From Pseudomonas frederiksbergensis (GTDB lineage Bacteria; Pseudomonadota; Gammaproteobacteria; Pseudomonadales; Pseudomonadaceae): a DNA stretch of 64,000 nt. Below, piece by piece: positions 8,136-16,811 of this stretch; the first letter of the stretch is position 1, and each line of letters starts with the position of its first letter. The stretch covers positions 3,926,001 through 3,990,000 of the forward strand of contig NZ_CP018319.1 of assembly GCF_001952935.1 (NCBI RefSeq), given 5' to 3'. The notes under the pieces were generated by a model that saw nothing but the letters and a program-made list of their open reading frames with translations, was not told where the DNA came from and did no database searches. The translations under genes and the position numbers were made by a program.

Positions 8136-8906
8136 ATGAGTTGGTCCGCCAAACAATACGTCGCTTTTGAAGATGAGCGCACACGCCCCGCGCGTGACTT
8201 GCTGGCCGCGATCCCTGCTGTGGACGTGCGCTTGGCAGTCGACATCGGCTGCGGCCCCGGTAACTCGACCGAGTTGCTGGTTGAGCGCTTCGCCAATGCC
8301 ACGGTGCGTGGCCTGGACAGTTCGACCGATATGATCGACGCCGCCCGCCAGCGCTTGCCGCAGGTGCAGTTCGATACGGCTGATATTGATACCTGGAACG
8401 AAAACGGCCCGTTCGATGTGATTTTTGCCAATGCGGTGTTGCAATGGCTACCTGATCACGCGAAGTTGCTGCCTGCATTGGTGAGCAAGCTGGCGCCTGG
8501 TGGCAGCCTGGCGATCCAGATGCCGGACAATCTCAACGAACCTTCGCATCGCTTGATGCGCGAAGTTGCAGCCGATGGTCCATGGGTGGGCAAGTTGGCG
8601 GGCGCCGCCGGGCAGCGGGCGCAGATGGCAGATGCCAGTGGTTATTACTCGATGCTGCGAGCCCACTGTTCCCGTGTCGATGTGTGGCGCACGACTTATC
8701 ATCATCCACTGGCTGGCGGTGCGTCGGGTGTGGTCGAGTGGTTCAAGGGCAGCGGATTGCGGCCGTTTCTTGATCCGCTGGATGAGGCGGAGCGGGCGCA
8801 GTATCTCAAGCAGTATCAAGCGGCAATCGAACTGGCCTATCCCCCATTGGCCGATGGTTCAGTGCTGCTGCCGTTCCCGCGGTTGTTTATTGTTGCGACG
8901 CGCTGA
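8136..8906 (+). CDS. tam: trans-aconitate 2-methyltransferase
   Basis: 256 residues; a class I SAM-dependent methyltransferase. Motif I is AVDIGCGPGNST, followed by an acidic residue region RGLDSST and motif II-like FDVIFANAVLQWLPDH. The opening MSWSAKQYVAFEDERTRPAR and the FLDPLDEAERAQYLKQY region are typical of Tam, which methylates trans-aconitate formed spontaneously from the citrate-cycle intermediate. The end, LLPFPRLFIVATR, also fits. AGGAG lies about 5 nt before the ATG. It is a single gene closed by a strong terminator. Confidence 0.93.
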   Translation: MSWSAKQYVAFEDERTRPARDLLAAIPAVDVRLAVDIGCGPGNSTELLVERFANATVRGLDSSTDMIDAARQRLPQVQFDTADIDTWNENGPFDVIFANAVLQWLPDHAKLLPALVSKLAPGGSLAIQMPDNLNEPSHRLMREVAADGPWVGKLAGAAGQRAQMADASGYYSMLRAHCSRVDVWRTTYHHPLAGGASGVVEWFKGSGLRPFLDPLDEAERAQYLKQYQAAIELAYPPLADGSVLLPFPRLFIVATR

Positions 8907-8918
8907 TGCGTTGATGAA

Positions 8919-8946
8919 AAAGGGACAGGTCCCGCTCTGTCCCTTT
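8919..8946 (+). terminator. Rho-independent terminator after tam
   Basis: A 10-bp stem, AAAGGGACAG/CTGTCCCTTT, with an 8-nt loop starts 13 nt after the tam stop. A pyrimidine-rich stretch follows. The A-run on the left arm could let it act on the opposite strand too, for the hypothetical gene ending at 8978. Confidence 0.75.
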
Positions 8947-8977
8947 CTCGTCCTCATGGCCGAGCCTCCCGCTGTAG

Positions 8978-9316
8978 CTAGTCAAGCAACTGATCAATCA
9001 AAACCGCGTTGCTATAAATCAAGCTTCCATCACTCGCCCGATGCCCGACCAAATGGAACTGACCGCGCTCGTTGTGTATATAGACGCGCATCTGGCAGTC
9101 GGACAAAGGGCCGTATCCCTCTGGCAATTTCAACTCCAGCGTGTCCATGTCGACATCGACCATGGCTTCACGTTCATGGGTCTTCTGCAGGCGTTCCTCA
9201 GCGTCCTCCAGACCTTTATGGAGGTCGCCATCGACGTAAAAATGGATCTCACCCATCGGGGTCGATTTTTGTGCTCCGTTGACTTTGCACCAGCCTTCGA
9301 TCGTCAAGGCACTCAT
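8978..9316 (-). CDS. hypothetical protein, 112 residues
   Basis: A soluble acidic protein starting MSALTIEGWCKVNGAQKSTP. The start at 9314-9316 is chosen because a perfect GGAGG lies 7 nt upstream on the minus strand; the frame is open 47 codons further, but that part reads like non-coding sequence. Contents: a beta-rich beginning, a short helix ERLQKTHEREAM, then LELKLPEGYGPLSDCQMRVY and a C-terminal LIYSNAVLIDQLLD. There is no signal peptide or membrane segment. No family is recognised. Confidence 0.75.
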   Translation of the reverse strand: MSALTIEGWCKVNGAQKSTPMGEIHFYVDGDLHKGLEDAEERLQKTHEREAMVDVDMDTLELKLPEGYGPLSDCQMRVYIHNERGQFHLVGHRASDGSLIYSNAVLIDQLLD

Positions 9317-9759
9317 GACGAAACCTCCGTTATGGACGGGCCGGACTCTATCGCTCTTGGCCGTCACTTGTCTGACCGCTATGCACAGGCAAGGACTTTT
9401 GCGGGCGCTTTTGGCCGATCTTTGCCTTCCGTAATCAGACCTGATTATAGCTGGCAACCGGGCTTCGCTTACTCGACGTGGCGTCCAGGCAAGATGTGTT
9501 ACTTAATAGTTACAGTTATATATAGCGAATCGATTTCAAGTGATCAGGTTGGCGCTGAAGTTGGAATATCCAGGCCCGCACGGCTTTTCAAGAAAAGCGC
9601 TTGTTTTGGCCATGAACTATACTTCCTGCGGACTTTGCCACAAAGACAGGTGGTCTTTGTCTAGCCTGTTTTGGCGTCAGATTAGTATCGATTTGACGGT
9701 GTTGTTCTGTGGTGATGCTTAGGCATACCGATGAGTAACAGGAATAGGATGAAGTCAAA
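9317..9759. other. long intergenic region upstream of the oxidase operon
   Basis: 443 bp without a credible gene. An AT-rich stretch at about 9490-9545 is the best candidate for the oxidase promoter. The inverted repeat at 9640-9660 is described separately. The remaining part before 9440 holds the divergent promoter of the hypothetical gene ending at 9316. Confidence 0.5.
9640..9660. promoter_or_regulatory. inverted repeat in the leader of the oxidase operon
   Basis: An 8-bp perfect dyad, ACAAAGAC/GTCTTTGT, around AGGTG, lies 100 bp upstream of the subunit II start. It could be an operator or an mRNA hairpin. No regulator with this consensus is recognised. Confidence 0.45.
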
Positions 9760-11226
9760 ATGGCAATGGCAATTATTCTTGTACTAATCGTTATTGCGTC
9801 CGTGCTGTTCCATCTATTAGCGCCTTGGCATGCGGCTCCTCCAGCGTCCAACTGGGGATCAATAGACACCACACTGTTCATCACCCTGGTCATCAGCGGA
9901 ATATTTTTCATCGCCGTTACCCTGTTCATGGCGTTGGCGGTGATACGTTTCCGTCACAAGGAAGGTGCCAGGGCGGCCTACCAGCCAGAAAACAAAAAGT
10001 TGGAGACATGGTTAATTATCGTGACCTCAATCGGAATTGCCGCGATGTTGGCGCCTGGCCTGGTTGTATATGATGATTTTATCCGGGTGCCGAAAAATGC
10101 TTTAGAACTTGAAGTAGTCTCCCAGCAGTGGCAATGGGCTTATCGTTTTCCGGGCCAGGACGGAAAACTGGGTAAGTCGGATATAAAGTTTGTTGATTCG
10201 GTCAATCCTCTAGGCCTCGATCCCAAGGATCCTTCCGGGCAGGATGATGTACTTGTCAGAAGTAATGTAGTTCACCTTCCGCTCGATCAGCCGGTGAAGG
10301 TCTTATTGCGTTCCAAAGATGTACTGCACAATTTTTATATACCGCAGATTCGCAGCAAGATGGACATGGTGCCGGGGATGGTGTCGTACTTTTGGTTTAC
10401 GCCAACTGTAATCGGGAAGTATGAAGTCCTGTGTGCCGAGTATTGTGGCGTCGGTCATTACAACATGCGTGGCCATATGATCGTGGAAGACCAGGCCACC
10501 TTCGATCAATGGCTGAACAGCCAACCGACTTTTGCGCAGACATTGACGGCAGCTGCCAAACCCAGTCAGGACAGCGTGCTGGAAAAAGGTCGCCAGTTGG
10601 TCGAAAGATACGGCTGCGGTGCCTGCCATAGCCAGGATGGCAGTACCAGTCTCGGCCCGGGATGGAAGGGGTTGTACGGCCGCACTGAACAGTTTGTCGA
10701 TGGCTCCAGTGCGCTGGTCGATGAGGCCTACCTGAAAGAGTCGATCCTCGATCCGAAGGCCCGACTGGTGCAGGGCTACCCGCCAGTCATGGTGGCCTAT
10801 ACTCTCACTGAAGATGAACTGGGTGCTGTCGTCGCCCTGATCAAATCACTGGGTGTCGCGCAGCAAGAGCCTTCTGCCAGCGAAAAACTCGACAGAGGTG
10901 ACGACCTGGCGACGCAGGGGCAGCGGCTGGCCGAGTCGCTCGGCTGTCTGGCCTGTCACAGTATTGATGGCAGCAAGGGCGTCGGCCCCAGTTGGCAGGG
11001 CCTGTATGGCGAGACCGTCACCCTTGCCGACGGTTCGACGATAAAGGCCGATGAGGGCTACATAAAAGATTCGGTTGTTAACCCCGGTGCCAAAATCGTC
11101 AAGGGCTACGCAGCCGTCATGCCGGCCTTTAACCCGAGTGATCAGGAGTTGAACGCACTGATCGCTTTTATCAAATCCAAAGCGAAAGCCGACGCTGATG
11201 CGAGCAAGGCGGAGCCAGGGAAGTAG
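9760..11226 (+). CDS. cytochrome c oxidase subunit II with two fused cytochrome c domains (CoxM-like)
   Basis: 488 residues. Two N-terminal membrane segments (IILVLIVIASVLFHLLA and LFITLVISGIFFIAVTLFMALAVIRF) lead to a periplasmic cupredoxin domain with all CuA ligands: His190 and the cluster Cys225, Glu227, Cys229, His233, Met236 (CAEYCGVGHYNM). Two cytochrome c modules follow with haem-binding CGACH (286-290) and CLACH (396-400); they look like an internal duplication (CHSQDGSTSLGPGWKGLYG versus CHSIDGSKGVGPSWQGLYG). Ordinary caa3 enzymes carry one such domain. It is first of five genes. The gene set resembles Bradyrhizobium coxMNOP. Confidence 0.92.
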   Translation: MAMAIILVLIVIASVLFHLLAPWHAAPPASNWGSIDTTLFITLVISGIFFIAVTLFMALAVIRFRHKEGARAAYQPENKKLETWLIIVTSIGIAAMLAPGLVVYDDFIRVPKNALELEVVSQQWQWAYRFPGQDGKLGKSDIKFVDSVNPLGLDPKDPSGQDDVLVRSNVVHLPLDQPVKVLLRSKDVLHNFYIPQIRSKMDMVPGMVSYFWFTPTVIGKYEVLCAEYCGVGHYNMRGHMIVEDQATFDQWLNSQPTFAQTLTAAAKPSQDSVLEKGRQLVERYGCGACHSQDGSTSLGPGWKGLYGRTEQFVDGSSALVDEAYLKESILDPKARLVQGYPPVMVAYTLTEDELGAVVALIKSLGVAQQEPSASEKLDRGDDLATQGQRLAESLGCLACHSIDGSKGVGPSWQGLYGETVTLADGSTIKADEGYIKDSVVNPGAKIVKGYAAVMPAFNPSDQELNALIAFIKSKAKADADASKAEPGK

Positions 11227-11274
11227 CCGTAAAGCAGCCAGGAATGCACCGAAACTTCGACAGGAGATGACGTG

Positions 11275-13050
11275 ATGGCCTATGCGGAGCAAGCCGAAAC
11301 CGAAGCACTACACGAACCCAAAAGCTTCCTGACCAAATACATCTGGAGTCAGGACCACAAGGTCATCGCCATTCAATATTCCTTGACGGCTTTGTTCGTG
11401 GGCGTTATCGCCGTGGTGTTGTCCGGCTTGATGCGCATACAGATTGGTTTCCCCGGCGCTTTGGAGTTCATGGACGCCAGTGCTTACTATCAGGCGATGA
11501 CCATGCACGGCATGATCATGGTCATTTACTTGCTGACGGCCTTGTTTCTGGGTGGTTTCGGTAACTATCTGATCCCGCTGATGGTGGGCGCCCGCGACAT
11601 GGTGTTCCCCTATGTCAACATGCTGAGTTACTGGTTCTACCTGCTAGCGGTAGTGGTGTTGCTCGCCAGTTTTTTTGTTCCTGGCGGCCCCACCGGTTCG
11701 GGCTGGACGCTCTATCCGCCACAGTCCATTTCTCAGGGGACACCGGGGGTCGAGTGGGGCATCGTCCTGATGCTCGTCTCACTGGCGATTTTTATCGTTG
11801 CAGCCACTATGGGCGGGTTGAACTACGTCACTACGGTGTTGCAGGCGCGAACCTACGGCATGACCTTGTTTCGTATGCCGCTCTCGGTATGGGGGATTTT
11901 CACTGCCTCGATCATGGCCTTGCTGGCCTTCCCGGCGTTATTCGTCAGTGCGGTCATGATGCTGTTCGACAAGCTGTTGGGCACCAGTTTCTTCATGCCG
12001 GCGATGATCTCGCTGGGGCAACAGGTCGATCACCAGGGTGGTAGCCCGATATTGTTCCAGCACCTGTTCTGGTTCTTCGGCCACCCAGAGGTCTACATCG
12101 TTGCGCTCCCTGCGTTTGGTCTGGTCTCCGACTTGATCAGTACGCATGCGCGTAAAAATATCTTCGGCTACCGAATGATGGTGTGGGCCATTACGGCGAT
12201 TGGCGTACTCAGCTTTGTGGTCTGGGCGCACCACATGTATGTCAGCGGAATGAACCCGTACTTTGGCTTTTTCTTCGCCGTCACCACCTTGATCATCGCG
12301 GTGCCGACCGCGCTGAAAGTCTACAACTGGGTGCTGACCCTGTGGCGCGGCGACATCCATCTGACCGTGCCGATGCTGTTTGCCCTGGCCTTTATCGTCA
12401 CCTTCCTGGTCGGCGGTCTGACCGGCTTGTTTCTCGGCAATGTGATCGTGGATATTCCGCTCTCGGACACCTATTTCGTTGTAGCGCATTTTCATATGGT
12501 GATGGGGGTTGCGCCGGTACTGGTGGTGTTCGGCGGCATCTATCATTGGTTCCCTAAAGTCACCGGGCGCATGTTGAATGACACCCTGGGCAAGTTGCAT
12601 TTCTGGATTACTTTCCTGGGGACCTACGCCATCTTCTTCCCCATGCACTACTTGGGTTTCCAGGGCATGCCGCGCCGCTACTACGCTTATGACAACTACG
12701 CCTTCATTCCGCAGTCGGCACAAGAGTTGAACGCCTTCATAACGGTGATCGCATTGACCGTCGGCGTTTCCCAGTTGCTGTTCCTGTTCAACCTGGCCTG
12801 GAGTGCATTCAAGGGCAAGCCCGCAGGCAGTAATCCCTGGGGCGCGGCCAGTCTGGAATGGCAAACGCCGAATACCCCGCCGATACACGGTAATTGGGGC
12901 GCGAAGCTGCCGGTCGTGCATCGTTGGGCCTATGACTACAGCGTGCCGGGAATAGAGCAGGATTTCGTTCCGCAAACAGTCTCCGCCGAGGAGTTGGAGC
13001 AGATGCGGCAACAGAGTGCCGGAACCAGGATAGCGGACGTTAAAACATGA
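11275..13050 (+). CDS. cytochrome c oxidase subunit I (haem-copper oxidase)
   Basis: 591 residues, about 12 membrane helices. It reduces O2 to water and pumps protons. Visible ligands: the low-spin haem His in AMTMHGMIMVIY, the CuB site GHPEVYI with the Tyr-cross-linked His, the WAHHMYVSG His pair, and the AHFHMVMG haem pair. The Glu of GHPEV marks an A1-type proton channel. CAGGAG at 11261 sits 8 nt before the ATG at 11275; a GTG lies 3 nt earlier. The last 4 nt overlap the next gene (ATGA), so translation is coupled. Confidence 0.95.
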   Translation: MAYAEQAETEALHEPKSFLTKYIWSQDHKVIAIQYSLTALFVGVIAVVLSGLMRIQIGFPGALEFMDASAYYQAMTMHGMIMVIYLLTALFLGGFGNYLIPLMVGARDMVFPYVNMLSYWFYLLAVVVLLASFFVPGGPTGSGWTLYPPQSISQGTPGVEWGIVLMLVSLAIFIVAATMGGLNYVTTVLQARTYGMTLFRMPLSVWGIFTASIMALLAFPALFVSAVMMLFDKLLGTSFFMPAMISLGQQVDHQGGSPILFQHLFWFFGHPEVYIVALPAFGLVSDLISTHARKNIFGYRMMVWAITAIGVLSFVVWAHHMYVSGMNPYFGFFFAVTTLIIAVPTALKVYNWVLTLWRGDIHLTVPMLFALAFIVTFLVGGLTGLFLGNVIVDIPLSDTYFVVAHFHMVMGVAPVLVVFGGIYHWFPKVTGRMLNDTLGKLHFWITFLGTYAIFFPMHYLGFQGMPRRYYAYDNYAFIPQSAQELNAFITVIALTVGVSQLLFLFNLAWSAFKGKPAGSNPWGAASLEWQTPNTPPIHGNWGAKLPVVHRWAYDYSVPGIEQDFVPQTVSAEELEQMRQQSAGTRIADVKT

Positions 13051-13739
13051 GCAGGTTGCTATTGAGAAACGCCGATGGCGCTGACCCCGGCGGCAGCTGG
13101 AATCGCGATCCGGAGGGTATTCAGGCGGGTGAAGGTGCCGATCGAAACCAAATCGCAAGAACCGGCCTGCGCTTATTCCTGGTCGTGGTGAGTTCGTTAT
13201 TCTTTCTCTTCTTGCTCGCCTTTATCGCCCGTTCACAAATGAATGATTGGTTACCCCTGACAGAGCCCATGGCACCGTTAGCCAATCTTTCGCAGCTATG
13301 GCTGAACTCGGCTTTTCTGGTATTCAGTTGCGTCGCACTGCAGTGGTCGCGTATGGCCGCGCGACGGGCGCAACCGGGTGCAGCTGTGACTGGTTTTGCG
13401 TTGGCGGGCGTATTCGCCATTGCTTTTCTGGTGGGGCAACTCTGGGTCTGGCAGCAGTTTGTCGCCTGGGGTTACTTTCTCGCCAGCAATCCGGCCAACA
13501 GCTTCTTCTACCTGTTGACCGGCCTGCATGCGCTCCACCTGCTGGGCGGGTTGATAGCGTGGGGCATAATCGTTGCTAAATTCCTGCAGCGCGTACCATT
13601 GCCGCAACTCAGCGCCAGCGTAGAGTTGTGTGCCATCTATTGGCATTACTTACTGGGCCTTTGGTTCGTGCTCTTCGCTTTGCTGGCCAGCACGCCGCAA
13701 ACCTACGAAGCGATCGCCAGATTCTGCGGCCTGAGGTGA
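13047..13739 (+). CDS. cytochrome c oxidase subunit III-like protein (first copy, CoxO-like)
   Basis: 230 residues. A soluble N-terminal stretch of about 45 residues is followed by five membrane segments, with the subunit III marks FYLLTGLHALHLLGGLIAWG and a late CAIYWHYLLGLWFVLFALL (family: YWHFVD.VW..LF). The first two helices of classical subunit III are absent, as in other five-helix members. It overlaps subunit I by 4 nt. It differs from the next gene, which is also subunit III-like. Confidence 0.88.
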   Translation: MSRLLLRNADGADPGGSWNRDPEGIQAGEGADRNQIARTGLRLFLVVVSSLFFLFLLAFIARSQMNDWLPLTEPMAPLANLSQLWLNSAFLVFSCVALQWSRMAARRAQPGAAVTGFALAGVFAIAFLVGQLWVWQQFVAWGYFLASNPANSFFYLLTGLHALHLLGGLIAWGIIVAKFLQRVPLPQLSASVELCAIYWHYLLGLWFVLFALLASTPQTYEAIARFCGLR

Positions 13740-13745
13740 ACAGCC

Positions 13746-14459
13746 ATGGCATCGCATCCACTTGCCCCAGGCGAGTCCAGTTCATCCAATCCATCCGGCT
13801 TGTCGCCTGTAGCCGGGTGGCAGGGCATCGCCAACGACTGGTCCTCGGATAAGGAGGCTTTCAAGCAGGTGCCTTGGGGCAAGGCGATGATGTGGATATT
13901 CCTGCTCAGCGATACTTTTATATTCACCTGTTTTTTAACCGGCTACATGTCGGTACGCATGACCATCACCACCGCCTGGCCGAACCCCAGCGAAGTGTTC
14001 GCATTGACGATCGGCGGTCAGTCGATCCCACTTATTCTGATCGCCATCATGACTTTTGTGCTGATCAGTAGCAGCGGCACCATGGCCATGGCCGTCAATT
14101 TCGCCTACCGCCGTGATCGCGCGAAAACCGCTGCCCTGATGCTGGCGACCGCTGCCTTGGGTGTGACCTTCGTCGGCATGCAGGCATTCGAATGGACCAA
14201 GCTCATCGCAGAAGGCGTGCGTCCCTGGGGGAACCCCATGGGGGCGGCGCAGTTTGGCGCCAGCTTTTTCATGATTACCGGTTTTCACGGACTGCACGTG
14301 TCAATCGGTGCCCTCTATCTCGGCATTGTGGCGCTGAAAGTATGGCGGGGAGATTATGAGCGCTCCGGAAACTATCAGAACGTCGAGATAGCCGGGCTTT
14401 ACTGGCACTTCGTGGATTTGGTATGGGTGTTTATTTTTGCTTTCTTCTATTTATGGTAG
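13746..14459 (+). CDS. cytochrome c oxidase subunit III (second copy, CoxP-like)
   Basis: 237 residues. It has the fuller family pattern: PWGKAMMWIFLLSDTFIFTCFLTGYM with the conserved SDxxxF of helix III, MQAFEWTKLI, FFMITGFHGLHVSIG, and the C-terminal GLYWHFVDLVWVFIFAFFYLW. It starts 6 nt after the first subunit III-like gene. Two subunit III genes in tandem after subunit I is the arrangement described for rhizobial coxMNOP. Confidence 0.92.
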   Translation: MASHPLAPGESSSSNPSGLSPVAGWQGIANDWSSDKEAFKQVPWGKAMMWIFLLSDTFIFTCFLTGYMSVRMTITTAWPNPSEVFALTIGGQSIPLILIAIMTFVLISSSGTMAMAVNFAYRRDRAKTAALMLATAALGVTFVGMQAFEWTKLIAEGVRPWGNPMGAAQFGASFFMITGFHGLHVSIGALYLGIVALKVWRGDYERSGNYQNVEIAGLYWHFVDLVWVFIFAFFYLW

Positions 14460-14472
14460 AGGAGCACGGGTG

Positions 14473-14790
14473 ATGGCACACGCTCAAGGTCAGCAACATC
14501 CAATCAGCTTGTACCTTAAAATCTGGGGGCTGTTATTCGTCCTCAGCACGCTGTCGTACCTTGTCGACTATTTCCAGTTCCATGGTTACCTTCGGTGGTC
14601 CCTGATTATCACTTTCATGTTGTTGAAGGCAGGTTTAATTGTCTCCATCTTCATGCATATGGCCTGGGAACGGTTGGCGATGGTCTACTCCATATTGGTG
14701 CCACCTTTGTGTTTGCTGGTACTCGTCGGACTGATGGCCACCGAAGCGGATTATGTTTTCCTCAGTCGGGTCATTTCCTTCGGCCAATAA
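14473..14790 (+). CDS. cytochrome c oxidase subunit IV family protein
   Basis: 105 residues with three membrane segments (ISLYLKIWGLLFVLSTLSYLV, WSLIITFMLLKAGLIVSIFMHM and SILVPPLCLLVLVGLMA). The KAGLIVSIFMHMAWER segment is typical of the small subunit IV / CtaF / COX4-pro type proteins. The ATG at 14473 has GGAG 8 nt upstream and follows subunit III by 13 nt. It closes the operon. No haem-a synthase or copper chaperone gene (ctaB, cox11) is present here. Confidence 0.85.
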   Translation: MAHAQGQQHPISLYLKIWGLLFVLSTLSYLVDYFQFHGYLRWSLIITFMLLKAGLIVSIFMHMAWERLAMVYSILVPPLCLLVLVGLMATEADYVFLSRVISFGQ

Positions 14791-14822
14791 GCAGCTTCCG
14801 GGTGGCCATCAGTCTCCAGGAG

Positions 14823-15383
14823 CTAACCCGATATCACTCGCTTGAACTGATGCCATTTGTGCTGCCAGGCGACTGTCCAGTGGGGGGCAGCCGTTCCTGT
14901 GCCAGCAATCTCCAGCGCGGGGTGATGTTCGATAACCCCGTCCAATACCGACTCCTGAGCCGGCTCGACATCTACGAAGAAAATATGTTTCCCCTCTTCT
15001 ACCACCTGTTTAAAACTGCGGAAGTGAGTGTTTGGCACCTGAATACCAAAAAAACCGCCTTCCCAGATGCAGAAGCCGCATACAACAACGGCAAGAAAGA
15101 CAAAAGGCGTCCAGCCGGCGGCGGATTCGGTCCAGCCCTGCCAATAGGCGACGCCAAGAACCAGCGCCGCGAGGGGCACACCGATCACTGCACCAATTTC
15201 GCCAGAGTGGACAACATCCTGTTCCATTAACGAGTTGATTTCGTGAAGGTGATGTTGTTCAACTTCGGCAACGTGTTGACTGAGCACATGAATTTGCTCG
15301 GAATTGATGCCGCTGGCTTCCAGCTCATTTTCAACGGCTTCAAGATCGTCGAGATTGTTGCTGATGTAATAGTGTCGATTCAT
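14823..15383 (-). CDS. membrane protein with N-terminal regulatory-type domain, unknown function
   Basis: 186 residues. The first 60 (MNRHYYISNNLDDLEAVENELEASGINSEQIHVLSQ) look like the small alpha/beta domain of DUF1269-like or stress-protein-17M-like proteins. Two membrane segments follow (IGAVIGVPLAALVLGVAYW and PFVFLAVVVCGFCIWEGGFFG), then a second soluble alpha/beta part HIFFVDVEPAQESVLDGVIEHHP. Similar proteins in Pseudomonas carry unsupported names such as magnesium transporter or NAD/FAD-utilizing enzyme. GGGAGG lies before the ATG. Convergent with the oxidase operon. Confidence 0.75.
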   Translation of the reverse strand: MNRHYYISNNLDDLEAVENELEASGINSEQIHVLSQHVAEVEQHHLHEINSLMEQDVVHSGEIGAVIGVPLAALVLGVAYWQGWTESAAGWTPFVFLAVVVCGFCIWEGGFFGIQVPNTHFRSFKQVVEEGKHIFFVDVEPAQESVLDGVIEHHPALEIAGTGTAAPHWTVAWQHKWHQFKRVISG

Positions 15384-15592
15384 GCCACACCTCCCATCTC
15401 GTGCTTGCCGTAGACCTCCTTAGTCTTGCAGCGCCAATCGAGATTTGCAGTCGGTATCAACCCCCGTGGGCAACGCTGTACGCTTCATTCAAAACCATAA
15501 AAAGTATAGCACTGCATATCATTGGGGCATGGGGACGGGAAGCATGCGTTCTGCGCTCCTGGCATTTCCCCGGCAACCCAAATCCAGGGCAC

Positions 15593-15622
15593 AAAAAAAC
15601 CGGTCACAACGGACCGGTTTTT
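15593..15622 (-). terminator. terminator of tRNA-Gly
   Basis: An 11-bp stem, AAAAACCGGTC/GACCGGTTTTT (15595-15605 and 15612-15622), has A residues on the plus strand that become the U-tract on the minus strand. It lies about 50 nt past the 3' end of the tRNA. It is symmetric and could work in both directions. Confidence 0.8.
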
Positions 15623-15673
15623 GTGTTCTTGCGTCTCCCGTCAAAAACATCCTGACGTGAGACAAAATTCGGT

Positions 15674-15747
15674 TGGAGCGGGTGAAGGGAATCGAACCCT
15701 CGTTATCAGCTTGGGAAGCTGGAGTAATGCCATTATACGACACCCGC
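15674..15747 (-). tRNA. tRNA-Gly (anticodon CCC)
   Basis: A 74-nt cloverleaf with encoded CCA. The acceptor stem GCGGGTG pairs with CACCCGC, the anticodon loop is TTCCCAA (anticodon CCC at 15713-15715), and the T-arm is GAGGGTTCGATTCCCTT. The GGTTCGA T-loop is intact. It decodes GGG. Confidence 0.95.
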
Positions 15748-15851
15748 TGAGCGGCTGACTTTGTACCAGATGTGGCCGTGGAAATGAAGTTTTTCTTTGC
15801 GTGGGACGGCTTTAGCGCAAAAGAAACAAAAGCAGAGACCGCATGACGGTC

Positions 15852-15919
15852 TATCGCGGGCAAGCCTCGCTGCTACAGGAATGCATTCAACACCGTAGGG
15901 CGAAGCTTGCTCGCGATGA
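15852..15919. repeat. degenerate REP pair downstream of phaG
   Basis: Two opposed, diverged REP-like arms: ATCGCGGGCAAGCCTCGCTG (about 15853-15872) and GTAGGGCGAAGCTTGCTCGC then GATGA (about 15895-15919). They match the TCGCGAGCAAGC core only partly. It sits between the tRNA and the phaG stop. Confidence 0.5.
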
Positions 15920-15926
15920 CACTGTT

Positions 15927-16811
15927 TCAGATGGCCAATGCATGTTGGTCCTGGACGTAGTGATAACGCGGTCGACTTTCGTGTTGTGAAGGTTTCAGGA
16001 AGCCCAGCAATGCGTTGCGGCTATCTCGGCAAGCTGCTTTGTGTTCCATGTCGAGAAAGTGGCCGGTGGCCTGCAGGGTGGTGAAAGTCGCGTGTTGCAC
16101 ATGATTGGCGAACAGTTGGGCACCGTCGGCAGCGGTGTACTCGTCCCATTCGCCGTTCATGAACAGCACTGGCACGTTGACTTTCTCCGCGGCCTTGAGG
16201 AAGCACTGGCGATCACTGTGCAGCAGATCGCTGATGTGGAAGTGCATCTGCCCGTATTCATGCTCGGCCAGGGAACTGACGTGCCGATAATTGAAGCGCT
16301 TGAACAGGGTCGGCAGGTGTTTGCCGATGGTGCTGTTCACCAGGTTGCCCACCCGGTCACCGTCCCGGCTGCCGAGGTAATCGATGCCGCGCTCGAGGTA
16401 GTCGAGCATGTGCGCGTTGATCTCCGGAGAGAACGAGCTGATCACGGCTTTTTCGATGCGCCGTGGCTGGTGGGCCAGGGCGACCAGGGTCGCGGCGCCA
16501 CCCCAGGAAAACGACAGCACGTGTTCGGCGGCGAAGTGGTCGATCAGCTCCAGGAGGATCTGCCCTTCGATTTCCTTGGTCAGCAATTTCTCGTGCAGGT
16601 TGTGGGCTTTCGACTTGCCCGCGTAGGGCTGGTCGTAGCAGACCACATTGAATTGCGGGTGAAGGTTTTTCACGGTCTGTGCAAACGACGCAGTCGTGGC
16701 CATCGAGCCGTTGACCAGAATAATGGTCTTCTCTGCGGCGTCTGCGCGATAGAACTCCGTGTAAACCCGATACTGACCCTGTATATCCAGCACAGCGATT
16801 TCTGGCCTCAT
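15927..16811 (-). CDS. phaG: PhaG, (R)-3-hydroxyacyl-ACP thioesterase/transacylase
   Basis: 294 residues; alpha/beta hydrolase fold. The N-terminus MRPEIAVLDIQGQYRVYTEF is nearly identical, from memory, to P. putida PhaG. That enzyme diverts 3-hydroxyacyl-ACP from fatty-acid synthesis to medium-chain polyhydroxyalkanoate. Visible: oxyanion region VNGSMATTASF, nucleophile elbow SFSWGGAATLVALAHQP, late Asp in NGEWDEYTAADGA, and catalytic His in ATGHFLDMEHK. RhlA is a close paralogue, but the start, length and C-terminal QDQHALAI favour PhaG. The ATG at 16809-16811 is chosen over a frame extended by 31 codons. Confidence 0.9.
   Translation of the reverse strand: MRPEIAVLDIQGQYRVYTEFYRADAAEKTIILVNGSMATTASFAQTVKNLHPQFNVVCYDQPYAGKSKAHNLHEKLLTKEIEGQILLELIDHFAAEHVLSFSWGGAATLVALAHQPRRIEKAVISSFSPEINAHMLDYLERGIDYLGSRDGDRVGNLVNSTIGKHLPTLFKRFNYRHVSSLAEHEYGQMHFHISDLLHSDRQCFLKAAEKVNVPVLFMNGEWDEYTAADGAQLFANHVQHATFTTLQATGHFLDMEHKAACRDSRNALLGFLKPSQHESRPRYHYVQDQHALAI

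Noticed and set aside
11938..13158. 406-codon minus-strand frame opposite oxidase subunit I
   Set aside because: Antisense to a fully conserved gene; His/Arg/Gln-rich composition typical of shadow frames.
15519..15863. minus-strand 114-codon frame over the tRNA
   Set aside because: It reads through tRNA-Gly and its terminator; not a gene.
15927..16811. rhamnolipid gene rhlA
   Set aside because: RhlA and PhaG are similar, but the N-terminus, length and the HALAI end match PhaG, and no rhlB follows.
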